64,000 nucleotides of DNA from Streptomyces venezuelae (GTDB lineage: Bacteria > Actinomycetota > Actinomycetes > Streptomycetales > Streptomycetaceae). Under the pieces are notes generated by a model, which searched no databases, had not been told where the DNA came from, and saw only the letters and a list, made by a program, of their open reading frames with translations. Shown here piece after piece: positions 35,501 through 48,694 of this stretch. Numbering within the stretch: the stretch's first letter is position 1; each line of letters opens with the position of its first letter. The position numbers and the translations under genes were made by a program. The DNA is taken from positions 7,626,001 to 7,690,000 of the forward strand of contig NZ_CP029192.1 in the NCBI RefSeq assembly GCF_008642315.1, in the 5' to 3' direction.

Positions 35501-37738
35501 TCACGCGGGCCTGAGCCAGAGCGTGGCCAGTGGGGGAAGGGTGACGCGCAGGCGGGCGGGGAAGGCGCCCGCGGGCTCCGGCTCCGTCCGCAGCGGGTCC
35601 GCGTTGCGCACGTCGCCGCCGCCGTAGTCCGCCGCGTCCGTGTTGAGCGTCTCCCGCCAGGTGCCGGGCGACTCCGGCACGCCGAGCACGTGGTCGCGGC
35701 GGATGACCGGGGAGAAGTTGCTCACGGCGAGGAGCGGTGTCCCGTCGGCGGCGAACCGCAGGAACGAGACCACGTTGTCCTGGGAGGCGTCCGCGTCGAT
35801 CCAGGCGAACCCGTCGGGCACCGTGTCCCGCTCCCACAGGGCGGGCGCGTCCCGGTACTGGTGGTTGAGGTCCCGTACCAGCCGCCGCACCCCGGCGTGG
35901 TCCGGCTCGGCGGGGTACGCCGGGTCGAGAAGACCCCAGTCGGGACCGTGGTCCGGTGACCATTCGGCGCCCTGCGCGAACTCCTGTCCCATGAAAAGGA
36001 GTTGCTTGCCGGGGTGCGCCCACATGTAGGCCAGGTAGGCGCGGTGGTTCGCGCGCTGCTGCCACCAGTCGCCGGGCATCTTCGACACCAGCGCCTGCTT
36101 GCCGTGGACGACTTCGTCGTGCGAGATCGGCAGGAGGTAGTTCTCGCTGTACGCGTACACCATGGAGAAGGTCAGCTCGTTGTGGTGGTACTGGCGGTGC
36201 ACCGGCTCGTGCCGGACGTACTCCAGCGAGTCGTGCATCCAGCCCATGTTCCACTTCAGGCCGAAGCCGAGCCCGCCCAGCTCCCCGTACCCCGTGTCGT
36301 CGGTGGCCCGCGTGACACCGTCCCACGCCGTCGACTCCTCGGCGATGGTGACGACCCCGGGACAGCGGCGGTACACCGTCGCGTTCATCTCCTGGAGGAA
36401 CGCCACCGCGTCCAGGTTCTCCCTGCCGCCGTGCTCATTGGGCCCCCACTGGCCGTCCTCGCGCGAGTAGTCGAGGTAGAGCATGGAGGCCACGGCGTCC
36501 ACGCGCAGACCGTCGACGTGGAACTCCTCGCACCAGTAGACGGCGTTGGCGACGAGGAAGTTGCGGACCTCCGTGCGGCCGTAGTCGAAGGTGAGCGTGC
36601 CCCAGTCGGGGTGCTCGGCGCGCCGGTGGTCCCCCGGCTCGTACAGCGGCTCCCCGTCGAACGCCGCCAGCGCCCAGTCGTCCTTCGGGAAGTGCGCGGG
36701 GACCCAGTCCACGATCACGCCGATGCCCGCCCGGTGCAGCGCGTCGACGAGGAACCTGAAGTCGTCGGGCGTGCCCAGCCGGGACGTCGGCGCGTAGAGC
36801 CCGGTGACCTGGTACCCCCAGGACCCGCCGAACGGGTGCTCGGCCACCGGCATGAACTCCACGTGCGTGAACCCCGCGTCCGAGACGTACGCCGTGAGCT
36901 CGTCGGCGAGCTGTCGGTACGTCAGCCCGGGCCGCCAGGACGGCAGATGGACCTCGTACACGGAGAAGGGGGAGCGGTGCACGGGCCGGTCCGCGCGGTG
37001 CTCCATCCACTCGGCGTCCGACCACACGTGGGCCGACCGCGTGACGACGGACGCGGTCGCGGGCGGCACCTCCGCCTGCCGCGCCATCGGGTCCGCGCGG
37101 AGGGTGTGCGTGCCGTCGGGGCGGGTGATGTCGAACTTGTACAGGTCGCCCTCGCCGATGCCGGGCAGGAACAGCTCCCACACGCCGGACGAGCCGAGGG
37201 AGCGCATCGGGTGGGCGGTGCCGTCCCAGTGGCAGAAGTCCCCGGACACCCGCACACCCCTGGCGTTCGGCGCCCACACCGTGAACCGGGTGCCGACGAC
37301 GCCCTCGTGCGTCATCAGGTGCGCCCCCAGCGCCTGCCACAGCTGCTCGTGCCTGCCCTCGCCGATCAGATGCAGGTCGAGCTCGCCGAGCGCGGGCAGG
37401 AAGCGGTACGGGTCCTGGAGCTCGGTCTCCACGCCGTCGTACGTCACCCGCAACTCGTACGCGGGGATCGAGCCGAGCGGCAGCAGGCCGGAGAAGAGCC
37501 CGTCACCCACGTCGTGGAGCGGAACCGCCTGCCCCTCGACGACGACCCGCACCGCCTCGGCGTACGGGCGCAGCACCGTGAAGGCCACACCGTCCGCGAC
37601 CGCGTGGGCGCCGAGCACCGCGTGCGGGTCGTGGTGCGTGCCCGCGAGCAGCCGGCCGCGGCTCTCGTCGTCGAGGGGCGCGAACGCGGCGCGGAGGGCG
37701 GGCGCGGGATCGGCGGTGGACGTATCGATGATGACCAC
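35501..37738 (-). CDS. glgB: 1,4-alpha-glucan branching enzyme
   Basis: This 745-residue GH13 branching enzyme introduces alpha-1,6 branches into the linear maltooligosaccharides made by GlgE. An N-terminal module plus CBM48 ([19 protein letters not shown]) precedes the barrel with [17 protein letters not shown], the nucleophile region [19 protein letters not shown], the acid/base region TIAEESTAW, and [15 protein letters not shown] 37738 follows GAGGAG by about eleven bases. It is the last gene of glgE-treS-pep2-glgB, 45 bp after pep2. Confidence 0.97.
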   Translation of the reverse strand: MVIIDTSTADPAPALRAAFAPLDDESRGRLLAGTHHDPHAVLGAHAVADGVAFTVLRPYAEAVRVVVEGQAVPLHDVGDGLFSGLLPLGSIPAYELRVTYDGVETELQDPYRFLPALGELDLHLIGEGRHEQLWQALGAHLMTHEGVVGTRFTVWAPNARGVRVSGDFCHWDGTAHPMRSLGSSGVWELFLPGIGEGDLYKFDITRPDGTHTLRADPMARQAEVPPATASVVTRSAHVWSDAEWMEHRADRPVHRSPFSVYEVHLPSWRPGLTYRQLADELTAYVSDAGFTHVEFMPVAEHPFGGSWGYQVTGLYAPTSRLGTPDDFRFLVDALHRAGIGVIVDWVPAHFPKDDWALAAFDGEPLYEPGDHRRAEHPDWGTLTFDYGRTEVRNFLVANAVYWCEEFHVDGLRVDAVASMLYLDYSREDGQWGPNEHGGRENLDAVAFLQEMNATVYRRCPGVVTIAEESTAWDGVTRATDDTGYGELGGLGFGLKWNMGWMHDSLEYVRHEPVHRQYHHNELTFSMVYAYSENYLLPISHDEVVHGKQALVSKMPGDWWQQRANHRAYLAYMWAHPGKQLLFMGQEFAQGAEWSPDHGPDWGLLDPAYPAEPDHAGVRRLVRDLNHQYRDAPALWERDTVPDGFAWIDADASQDNVVSFLRFAADGTPLLAVSNFSPVIRRDHVLGVPESPGTWRETLNTDAADYGGGDVRNADPLRTEPEPAGAFPARLRVTLPPLATLWLRPA

Positions 37739-37783
37739 GGGTGTCAGGTCTCCTCAAAAGGGGTTCGGGGGCGGGCGGTGAGG

Positions 37784-39124
37784 TCAGCGGCCCTCCGCGA
37801 GCCGGGCGATCGCCGCCATGGGCACGGGCAGCCAGTCCGGGCGGTGCCTGGCCTCGTACAGGGCCTCGTACACGGCCCGGTCCGTCTCGTAGGCCCGCAG
37901 GAGTCCGGCCTCCGTCCGCGGATCCCAGGACGCCTCGGCGGCGTACCCCGCGCAGTACGCCTCCCGGCAGCGCCTGGCCCACCGGGGCTGCCAGGGGCGC
38001 CTGGCGTGGGCCGCGTAGTCGAAGGAGCGGAGCATGCCCGCCACGTCGCGCACGGTCGCCTGCGCCCGCCGCCGTTCGGCGATCGGGCGGGCCGGCTCGC
38101 CCTCGAAGTCGATGACGAACCACCGCTGTCCGGCCCGCAGGACCTGGCCGAGGTGCAGATCGCCGTGGATCCGCTGGGCCGGCCGCACCGGGCCGCGCGC
38201 CGCGACCGCGTCGTAGGCGGCCCGCAGCCGGGCCACGTACGGAACGAGTGCGGGCACCTGACGGGCGGTGGTGTCCAGGCGCGACGTCATCCTCTCGGCG
38301 AGGTGACGGCCGCCGTGCCGGTCCGGGGCGTCGGGTGCGAAGACCTGCGCGAGGGCCAGATGCACCTCGGCGGTGGCGCGCCCCAGCTCGTAGGACTCGT
38401 CGGTGAAGTCCCTACCCGCCGCGAGGGACTTGAGGGCCAGCGTCCAGCCGTCGGTCGCGCCGCGCAGGAACGGCTGGAGCACGCCGAGCGTCGTCTTGCG
38501 CGGCTCGCTGGTCCAGAACCAGGCCACGGGGGACGGCACGCGGGCGCAGCCCTGGCCGGCGAGCGCCCACGGCACCTCGAGGTCGGGATTGACGCCGTAC
38601 TGGATGCGGCGGAAGAGCTTGAGGATGAAGGAATCGCCGTACACGAGCGAGGTATTGGACTGTTCGCCGTCCAGGACGCGGGGGGTGAGGTGCGGGGGCA
38701 CCACGGTCTGTACATCGCGTTCGAAGCGCAGGGGGCCCGCCGAGCCCGGGGTGCGCAGGCGCTCCAGGAGGAGCGCGGCGGAGCGGGGGTCGTGCAGGGC
38801 GTCGTACACGGTGAGGCCCGCGAGCGGGCCTTCGGCCGGGCGGCCGATCACGGCGTGGTGGAGGCGTGGCGGCAGGTCCCTGCGCACGCCGAGGAGCAGC
38901 TGGTAGCAGTCTTCGCGCGATCCGGCGTGGCGGGAGCGGATGAGCAGGTGCAGGCAGCCCGGGTGCAGCTCGGTCATCGACACCACGGCGAGTTCCGTGA
39001 CGGGCAGCCCCTTGCCGGCGAACCACCGCTGTTCCGGCAGCCACTTCTGCAGCACCCCGGCCAGCGACGTGAGCAGCAGCGGCGGGCTGAGGCTTTCGCG
39101 CGACTGCGTTGCGGTCTTGAGCAT
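37784..39124 (-). CDS. pep2: Maltokinase (Pep2/Mak)
   Basis: This 446-residue kinase converts maltose plus ATP to maltose-1-phosphate, the substrate of GlgE. An N-terminal cap with WLPEQRWFAGKG is diagnostic of maltokinases. The aminoglycoside-phosphotransferase-like C-lobe has the catalytic RIHGDLHLGQ and the metal-binding VIDFEGEPARP. It sits between treS and glgB (13 bp from treS). In some actinobacteria it is fused to TreS; here it is separate. Confidence 0.95.
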   Translation of the reverse strand: MLKTATQSRESLSPPLLLTSLAGVLQKWLPEQRWFAGKGLPVTELAVVSMTELHPGCLHLLIRSRHAGSREDCYQLLLGVRRDLPPRLHHAVIGRPAEGPLAGLTVYDALHDPRSAALLLERLRTPGSAGPLRFERDVQTVVPPHLTPRVLDGEQSNTSLVYGDSFILKLFRRIQYGVNPDLEVPWALAGQGCARVPSPVAWFWTSEPRKTTLGVLQPFLRGATDGWTLALKSLAAGRDFTDESYELGRATAEVHLALAQVFAPDAPDRHGGRHLAERMTSRLDTTARQVPALVPYVARLRAAYDAVAARGPVRPAQRIHGDLHLGQVLRAGQRWFVIDFEGEPARPIAERRRAQATVRDVAGMLRSFDYAAHARRPWQPRWARRCREAYCAGYAAEASWDPRTEAGLLRAYETDRAVYEALYEARHRPDWLPVPMAAIARLAEGR

Positions 39125-39137
39125 GCGACACGTCCCT

Positions 39138-40871
<1,734 letters not shown>

Positions 40872-40890
40872 GGTGTGGGTGACCCTCCGA

Positions 40891-42894
40891 TCAACGGTGA
40901 GAGGACGGTCGCAGGACCGTGAAGAGGTGCGCGGGCGCGCGGCCGGGTTCCAGGCGCACGTAGTTGGCCCTGCCCCAGTGGTAGGTCTCGCCGGTGAGCT
41001 CGTCGCGCACCGGCACGGACTCGTGCCAGTCGAGGCCGAGTTGCGGCATGTCCAGCGAGACCGTGGCCTCCTGGGTGTGGTGAGGGTCGAGATTGACGAC
41101 CACCAGGACCGTGTCCTGTCCGGCGCGCTTGCTGTAGACGATGACCGCGTCGTTGTCGGCCTCGTGGAAACGGAGGTTCCTCAGCTGCCGCAGCGCGGGA
41201 TGCTCGCGACGGAACCGGTTGAGGGTGGTGATCAGCGGCGCGAGCGAGTGGCCCGCCCGTTCCGCGTACCCCCAGTCCCTCGGCCGCAGTTGGTACTTCT
41301 CCGAGTGCAGGTAGTCCTCGCAGCCCGCACGGGCCGGGGTGTTCTCGCACAGCTCGAACCCGGCGTACATGCCCCAGCTCGGCGCGAGCGTCGCGGCCAG
41401 CACGGCCCGCACCTCGAAGGCGGCGCGCCCGCCGTCCTGGAGGTAGCCGGGCAGGATGTCCGGCGTGTTCACGAACAGGTTCGGTCGCAGATACGCGGCG
41501 GTCTCCGTCGAGAGCTCGGTCAGGTAGTCGGTGAGCTCCTGTTTGGTGTTCCGCCAGGTGAAATACGTGTAGGACTGCTGGAAACCGGCCTGCGCCAGCG
41601 CGCGCATGACGGGGGGCCGGGTGAACGCCTCGGCGAGGAAGACGACGTCCGGGTCGCTCGCGTTGATCTCGGCGAGCACCAGGTCCCAGAACGCCACGGG
41701 CTTGGTGTGCGGATTGTCGACGCGGAAGACCCGTACACCGTGCCCCATCCAGAACCGCAGCAGCCGCACGGTCTCCGCGACGAGACCCGGCAGATCCTCG
41801 TCGAAGGCGATCGGGTAGATGTCCTGGTACTTCTTCGGCGGGTTCTCCGCGTACGCGATGGAACCGTCGGGCCGGTGGGCGAACCACTCGGGGTGCTTCT
41901 CCACCCAGGGGTGGTCGGGAGAGCACTGGAGCGCGAAGTCCAGGGCGACTTCGAGGCCGAGATCGGTGGCGCGGCGCACGAACGCGTCGAAGTCGTCCAG
42001 CGTCCCGAGATCCGGGTGGACCGCGTCGTGGCCGCCCTCCGGCGAGCCGATCGCCCACGGCACCCCCACGTCGTCGGGGCCGGCGGAGAGCGCGTTGTCC
42101 GGGCCCTTGCGGAAGGTGGTGCCGATGGGATGGATCGGCGGCAGATACACCACGTCGAAGCCCATCTCCGCGAGGGCGGGCAGCCGTTCGGCGGCGGTGC
42201 GGAACGTGCCGGGCACGGGCGGCGCCCCCTCCTCGACGACGGCGCCCTCCGAGCGTGGGAAGAACTCGTACCAGGATCCGTAGAGCGCGCGCTCCCGCTC
42301 CACGAGCAGCGGCATGGCCCGCGATGGGGAGACCCGCTCGCGCAGCGGGTACCGCGCGAGGACCGCGTCCACCTCCGGAGTGAGCGCTGCCGCCAGGCGG
42401 GCGCCCGGCGACTGCTCCTCGTCCTGGAGCGCGGCGGCCGCCGCGAGCAGCGTTCTCCGAGCCGTGTCCTCCGGGGCGCCGCGCGCCGCCCGCTCGTACA
42501 GCAGCGCGCCCTCTTCGAGCATCAGCCCGGCGTCGATGCCGGCGGGCACCTTGACCCCGGCGGCACGCCGCCACTCCTTCACGGGGTCCGTCCAGGCCTC
42601 GACGTGGAACGTCCACCGCCCCTCGACGTCCGGCGTGACCTCGGCGCCCCATCGGTCGCTGCCCGGGGAGAGTTCACGCATCGGGGCCCACGGTCCGCGG
42701 CGCCCGTCGGGGGAGAGGAGCACGACGTCGGCGCCGACCGCTCCGTGGCCCTCGGCGAAGACGGTCGCCGTGACCTGGAACGTCTCGCCGGGAACGGCTT
42801 TCGCCGGGCGGCGGCCGCCGTCGACGGCGGGCCGGACGTCGAGGACCGGTACGGGCACCGTGCGGGCGGAGGGCGTCTGTGCGGCTGACGTCAT
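40891..42894 (-). CDS. glgE: Alpha-1,4-glucan:maltose-1-phosphate maltosyltransferase
   Basis: This 667-residue GH13_3 maltosyltransferase extends alpha-1,4-glucans with maltose from maltose-1-phosphate. The nucleophile Asp393 lies in [12 protein letters not shown] and the acid/base Glu422 in [10 protein letters not shown]. From memory the S. coelicolor GlgE isoform 1 residues are Asp394 and Glu423, one position apart, so the register agrees. [19 protein letters not shown] and [11 protein letters not shown] are also family hallmarks. GGAGGAGGG lies five to six bases before ATG 42894. It is the first gene of the glgE-treS-pep2-glgB operon. Confidence 0.97.
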   Translation of the reverse strand: MTSAAQTPSARTVPVPVLDVRPAVDGGRRPAKAVPGETFQVTATVFAEGHGAVGADVVLLSPDGRRGPWAPMRELSPGSDRWGAEVTPDVEGRWTFHVEAWTDPVKEWRRAAGVKVPAGIDAGLMLEEGALLYERAARGAPEDTARRTLLAAAAALQDEEQSPGARLAAALTPEVDAVLARYPLRERVSPSRAMPLLVERERALYGSWYEFFPRSEGAVVEEGAPPVPGTFRTAAERLPALAEMGFDVVYLPPIHPIGTTFRKGPDNALSAGPDDVGVPWAIGSPEGGHDAVHPDLGTLDDFDAFVRRATDLGLEVALDFALQCSPDHPWVEKHPEWFAHRPDGSIAYAENPPKKYQDIYPIAFDEDLPGLVAETVRLLRFWMGHGVRVFRVDNPHTKPVAFWDLVLAEINASDPDVVFLAEAFTRPPVMRALAQAGFQQSYTYFTWRNTKQELTDYLTELSTETAAYLRPNLFVNTPDILPGYLQDGGRAAFEVRAVLAATLAPSWGMYAGFELCENTPARAGCEDYLHSEKYQLRPRDWGYAERAGHSLAPLITTLNRFRREHPALRQLRNLRFHEADNDAVIVYSKRAGQDTVLVVVNLDPHHTQEATVSLDMPQLGLDWHESVPVRDELTGETYHWGRANYVRLEPGRAPAHLFTVLRPSSHR

Positions 42895-42950
42895 CGGTCC
42901 CTCCTCCGCCGGGCGTGCGTGCGGGCGGCCCCCGCGGGAGCCGGGTGTCG

Positions 42951-43235
42951 CTATCGGGCCCGGGCGCTCGGGGAGAGCTGAGGCCGACGAGTTGCCGCGT
43001 GTGGTGCTCGTGCTGTGTGAGACGGTCGTGCCTCTCGTGGACGCAGGTACTGCTCGGCCGCGTCGGCGGCTTCCCGTGCTTTGCACTCGCCCATCAGGAC
43101 GCACAGCGTGTACGCGGTGTCCTCGAACCGCATCCGCACGGACCGGTCGGCGGGGTGAGCCAGCAACAGCCGCTCCCACGCCCTGTACTGACGCAGATGC
43201 CGTGCGACCTCGGATCTGGCGGGCAGCAGCTTCAC
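42951..43235 (-). CDS. DUF5133-type small regulatory-looking protein
   Basis: This 94-residue protein starts at GTG 43235, with AAGGG eight bases upstream; a longer frame from 43313 lacks a ribosome site. The core (LLPARSEVARHLRQYRAWER, FEDTAYTLCVLMGE, AADAAEQYL) matches what I know of the DUF5133 family, small actinobacterial proteins often next to stress or regulatory genes. The last 30 residues are basic, Ala/Pro-rich and probably disordered. Function is unknown. It ends 56 bp upstream of glgE on the same strand, so it may be the first gene of that transcript. Confidence 0.65.
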   Translation of the reverse strand: MKLLPARSEVARHLRQYRAWERLLLAHPADRSVRMRFEDTAYTLCVLMGECKAREAADAAEQYLRPREARPSHTARAPHAATRRPQLSPSARAR

Positions 43236-43501
43236 GCTGGTCACCCTTTCGTTCGTCGATCGGTCTGACCCATCGTGCACGGATGAGCACCCAGCGTCCT
43301 GTTGGGAATTCAACCAACGAGTGTGGCGTCGGTGCGACCGTCGTGCCGCCGTGCTCGCCCGTGTCTCGTGTTGCGCGAATGGAGTAGCGCTCGCACCCTG
43401 AGACTGACTCAGAAGCGATCAGTGCTCACGCTGCGTGTTCGGGGCTCGGCCGACCAGGCCGAGGCGGAGCGGACAAGCTTCGCCGAGAGGAGCCAAGAGC
43501 A

Positions 43502-44137
43502 ATGAAATCCGCGATCCCCTGCTACTACCACCTCGAGGTCGAGGTAAGCCCGGAGAGGATCGACCAGGTCGGCCGCATCCTGACCGCGCATCTCCGGCAT
43601 TGGGGGCTGGGGGTTCTCAGCGAACCCGTACGCCGTTGCACCGGGGTTCTGCTCCACGAGATCGAGGAGTACGGAACCGACAAGAACACCGTCGTGGAGA
43701 TGTGGTGGAACGGCCAGCACCTCATCACCGCCGTGTCCGACACCAACCGCGAGCTGCCCGAGCGGCACTACGGACCGCAGGGCTGCCTGACGCAGATCGC
43801 CGCGCTGAGCGACGGCTGGGGCAGCTTCCCCGCGACCAACGGCAAGATCATCTGGTTCTCCCGCCGGGTCCGCGCCCCCGAACGCGCCCCGCTGGCCCCC
43901 GCCGCCCCCGCGCCCAGCCTGCGCGAGGCCCTGAAGCTGCCCCGCGAGATTCCCGTCGCCGCGCTCGCGGCCCCCGCGGCGGCGGAACCCGAGGCGGCGA
44001 CGGCGGCCACGGGCGCCCAGGCCCCGGCCGCGGTCGCCACCCTCGCGGTGCCCGACCCGGTCGCCCATGTTCTGCGGCCCGACGCGTCCCGGATCAGGAT
44101 GGTGGAACCGATGCCGCGAGCGACGCCCGTGGTGTGA
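43502..44137 (+). CDS. Degenerate GHKL (HATPase-like) protein with disordered tail
   Basis: This protein has 211 residues. Residues about 5-125 follow the order of a Streptomyces stand-alone GHKL ATPase: GVLLHEIEEYGTDKNTVVEM where the N box would be, LITAVSDTNRELP where the G1 box would be, then LTQIAALSDGWGSFPAT and GKIIWF, matching the terminal strands. The ATP-binding Asn and the GxGL loop are missing, so it probably does not bind ATP normally. Residues 130-200 are an Ala/Pro/Glu-rich linker. It is placed between the glgE operon (divergent) and glgX (co-directional). A role as an anti-sigma-like or scaffold protein is only an inference. Confidence 0.6.
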   Translation: MKSAIPCYYHLEVEVSPERIDQVGRILTAHLRHWGLGVLSEPVRRCTGVLLHEIEEYGTDKNTVVEMWWNGQHLITAVSDTNRELPERHYGPQGCLTQIAALSDGWGSFPATNGKIIWFSRRVRAPERAPLAPAAPAPSLREALKLPREIPVAALAAPAAAEPEAATAATGAQAPAAVATLAVPDPVAHVLRPDASRIRMVEPMPRATPVV

Positions 44138-44256
44138 ACGCCCGCCTCGTACGGCGGCGCGGCGCACCGGCCGCGGCTTCCCCGAGCGGGTGGCCGCGGC
44201 CGGCGCACCGCTTTCCCGGCCCGATCCCGAATTCCCCCCTGTACGGAGGCAGTCGC

Positions 44257-46375
<2,119 letters not shown>

Positions 46376-46395
<20 letters not shown>

Positions 46396-46807
46396 ACACG
46401 CCGGAGGCCGTCGAACCCTGGACGACGCGCAGCTCGTTCTTGCCCTTCATGCCGAGCTTGACGCCCAGGGAGTAGCTGCCGCTCCGGGTGATGGGCGCGG
46501 AGGCGGGCAGCGAGACCCAGTGGCCACGCTGCTTCTGCTGCAGGGTCACCTTGCTGCCCGGCTTCAGACCGGTCGTGGTGCCGGTGACACGGAACAGCTG
46601 CCACGCCTTGACGGACTTCACCGAGGGCTTCGCGGTGATGGCCTTGGCGGCGGCGGTCTTCTGTGCGGCGGTGGCCTTCTGCGTGGCGGAGACGGGGTGT
46701 GCGGCCGGGGTCGCGGCCATGGCGGCGGTGCCCGCCGTGCCGAGAGCGACCGCTCCGATGATGCCTACGGCGGCCATGCGCAGGGAGTTCCGCTTGGTGA
46801 CGATCAT
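46376..46807 (-). CDS. Small secreted protein with Ig-like fold (hypothetical)
   Basis: This 143-residue protein has a clear signal peptide (residues 1-31, ending GTAAMAA), a Lys/Ala/Thr-rich linker (residues about 38-62) and a C-terminal beta-rich domain (about 68-143: FRVTGTTTGLKPGSKVTLQQ, GSYSLGVKLGMKGKNELRVV, GVFTVTVR) resembling Ig-like or PKD-type surface domains. GGGAAGG lies eight bases before ATG 46807. Function is unknown; it may be a cell-surface or secreted accessory protein. It overlaps the end of glgX tail to tail. Confidence 0.8.
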
Positions 46808-46992
46808 GAGGGTGCCTTCCCATCAGGACATGTCGGTTATGACATCTGTTGAGACGGTCGGCCCGCCCGGGGCGTTGTGCCCGAAGTGTCACCGTCCTGC
46901 AACAGCGGCATGAGCCGTTGGCTTCGGGTGTGGCCGGAATCGCTGCCGAAAAGTGAGCCAATGGTCCAGTGGTACGAGGCTGAGTTGAGCCA

Positions 46993-47028
46993 GATGGTGC
47001 TCGGATGGTCTGATGGTCCTGTCGATGG
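46993..47028 (+). repeat. Four GATGG(T) repeats in the exporter leader
   Basis: GATGGT occurs at 46993-46998, 47004-47009 and 47012-47017, followed by GATGG at 47024-47028, immediately before the terminator hairpin. The rest of the 46808-47085 gap holds two TGAGCCA copies (46954-46960 and 46986-46992) and no gene that I can support. Confidence 0.7.
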
Positions 47029-47056
47029 CGCTGCGGATCTCCGCGGCGCCTTTTTT
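47027..47056 (+). terminator. Intrinsic terminator in the leader of the FUSC exporter gene
   Basis: GGCGCTGCGG (47027-47036), loop ATCT, CCGCGGCGCC (47041-47050) form a 10-bp stem with one U-G pair, followed by six T residues (47051-47056). This is a textbook rho-independent terminator pointing along the plus strand. It ends 29 bp before the exporter ATG, and no plus-strand gene lies upstream after glgX, whose end is 630 bp away beyond a converging gene. It therefore ends a short untranslated transcript: an attenuator or a small RNA. Confidence 0.75.
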
Positions 47057-47085
47057 ATGCGAACAGTTCATGCGGACAGACCGAG

Positions 47086-48618
47086 ATGTGCACGGAAGGG
47101 CGGGAAGCTTTGCTGAAGAGGGTGTTCGTGGCGCCGGATCCGGGACGGATGCGGCTCCGCTTCGCTTCACGGGCCGTACTCGGCATCTCCCTGGCGGTCG
47201 TCGTGTGCGGTCTGGCCGGACACTCGCTCGTCGCGGCGATCACCGGGGGACTCGCCGCGCTCCTGGCCCTCTTCACCGTCACGGACACGACGGTCCGCGG
47301 GCAGGCGATCACCACGGCCCTGCTGCCCGTCGTCGGTTTCCCCGTCCTGGCGCTCGCGGCGTCGCTCCACGACGTCCCGCTCGCGCGGGACTGCGCCTTC
47401 CTCGCCGTCATGGGCCTCGGCGTGTACGCGCGACGGTGGGGACCGCGCGGGCACTCGCTCGGCGTGTTCGCCTTCATGACCTTCTTCATCAGCCAGTTCC
47501 TCCACACGGAGGTGCACCAGCTGCCCCAGCTCTACGCCGCGGTGCTCCTGTCGATCGCCGCCGCCTCGACCGTGCGTTTCGGCGCGTGGTGCTACGAGCG
47601 CGGGGTGCCGCCCGGCGTCGTACTGCCCGCCCCGCCGGACGCCAGGGGACTGGCCAGGGCCACCACCCGGCAGGCGGTCCAGGCGGCCGCGGGCGGCGCC
47701 TTCGCGCTCGCGGCGGGCCAGCTGCTCTCCGGTGAGCGCTGGTACTGGGCGGTCGGCGCCACCTGGTGGGTCTTCGTCAACACCACCTCGCGCGGCGAGA
47801 CCGTCGTGCGGAGCTTCCGGCGCGTGCTCGGCACGCTGATCGGGATGGCCGCGGGCCTCGTCCTCGTCGTCCCCCTGGAGGGCGCGCCCGTTCCCAGCGC
47901 CCTGCTCGTGGCGGTCGGCGTCTTCGGTATCTTCTACACGGCCGCGGTGTCGTACACGTGGATGATGCTCTCCGTGACGGTGCTCGCCGGATCGCTGTAC
48001 GGCCTGCTCGGCGTCCTGGACGCGAGCCTGCTCGGGCTGCGGCTCGCCGAGACCGGCATCGGCGCCCTCGGCGCGGTCCTCGCCGTGCTGATCGTCCTGC
48101 CCATCACGACGCACGCCACGACCGAGGCGTGGATCGAGAAGGCGCTGCACTGCGTGCACGACTGCACGAAGGAAGCGGCCGCCCGGCTCGGCGGTCTGGA
48201 GTCCGCCGACCCCGCCCGCCGCATCGCCGAGCTGGAGGCGATCCTGGGGCGGGTACGCATGTCCCTCGCGCCGCTCGTGCACCCGTTCAGCCCGCTGCGG
48301 ACCCGCAAGGGACGCGCTCTCCAGGTGGTCGCGCTGCTCGACAACTGCGCCCGCGAGATACGGGGACTCGCCGCCGTCGCCGCCGACCCGGAGGCGTCCC
48401 ACGACGCCCGCCTGGCCGCCGCGTGCCAGCGTGTCGAGGCCGCGGTCGAGACGCTGACGGCGCCGCGCGGCACACCGGCGCAGGTCGGCGCGGCCGCGGA
48501 CCTGCCGCACGCCGTGGTGGAGCCCGCCCTGGCCCACCTGCACAGCCTGGAACGGGCCCTGATCGACCTGGCCCACCCTCTCCAGAGGGCGGGACGGGCG
48601 CCGCTGCTGGGGGCCTGA
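47086..48618 (+). CDS. FUSC-family (fusaric-acid-resistance/aromatic exporter-like) membrane protein
   Basis: This 510-residue protein has two blocks of hydrophobic helices (about 27-150 and 200-345) and a C-terminal cytoplasmic helical region (350-510). This is the plan of FUSC/YccS proteins, which export aromatic acids and other anions. ATG 47086 is the frame start; TTG 47110, after GGGCGGGAAG, would remove eight residues and is also possible. No MFP or outer-membrane partner is expected in a Gram-positive organism. The intrinsic terminator 29 bp upstream suggests control of read-through. The substrate is unknown. Confidence 0.82.
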   Translation: MCTEGREALLKRVFVAPDPGRMRLRFASRAVLGISLAVVVCGLAGHSLVAAITGGLAALLALFTVTDTTVRGQAITTALLPVVGFPVLALAASLHDVPLARDCAFLAVMGLGVYARRWGPRGHSLGVFAFMTFFISQFLHTEVHQLPQLYAAVLLSIAAASTVRFGAWCYERGVPPGVVLPAPPDARGLARATTRQAVQAAAGGAFALAAGQLLSGERWYWAVGATWWVFVNTTSRGETVVRSFRRVLGTLIGMAAGLVLVVPLEGAPVPSALLVAVGVFGIFYTAAVSYTWMMLSVTVLAGSLYGLLGVLDASLLGLRLAETGIGALGAVLAVLIVLPITTHATTEAWIEKALHCVHDCTKEAAARLGGLESADPARRIAELEAILGRVRMSLAPLVHPFSPLRTRKGRALQVVALLDNCAREIRGLAAVAADPEASHDARLAAACQRVEAAVETLTAPRGTPAQVGAAADLPHAVVEPALAHLHSLERALIDLAHPLQRAGRAPLLGA

Positions 48619-48630
48619 GCGGGGGCTCGT

Positions 48631-48646
48631 TCCGCCGTGCGGCGGT
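48631..48646. terminator. Short hairpin between convergent exporter and litS
   Basis: TCCGCC-GTGC-GGCGGT is a 5-6 bp GC hairpin 13 bp after the exporter stop, within the 76-bp gap to the end of litS. It has no T run, so it is a weak candidate for a shared transcript end. Confidence 0.3.
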
Positions 48647-48694
48647 CGGCGCCGTTCGACTGTGCGGCGGCCGGCCCCCTTCGGCGCCCCGGCG

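Noticed and set aside
43435..44256. N-terminal extension of glgX by about 270 codons
   Set aside because: This stretch overlaps the real 211-residue gene in another frame, and CGGAGG with GTG 44257 marks the true start.
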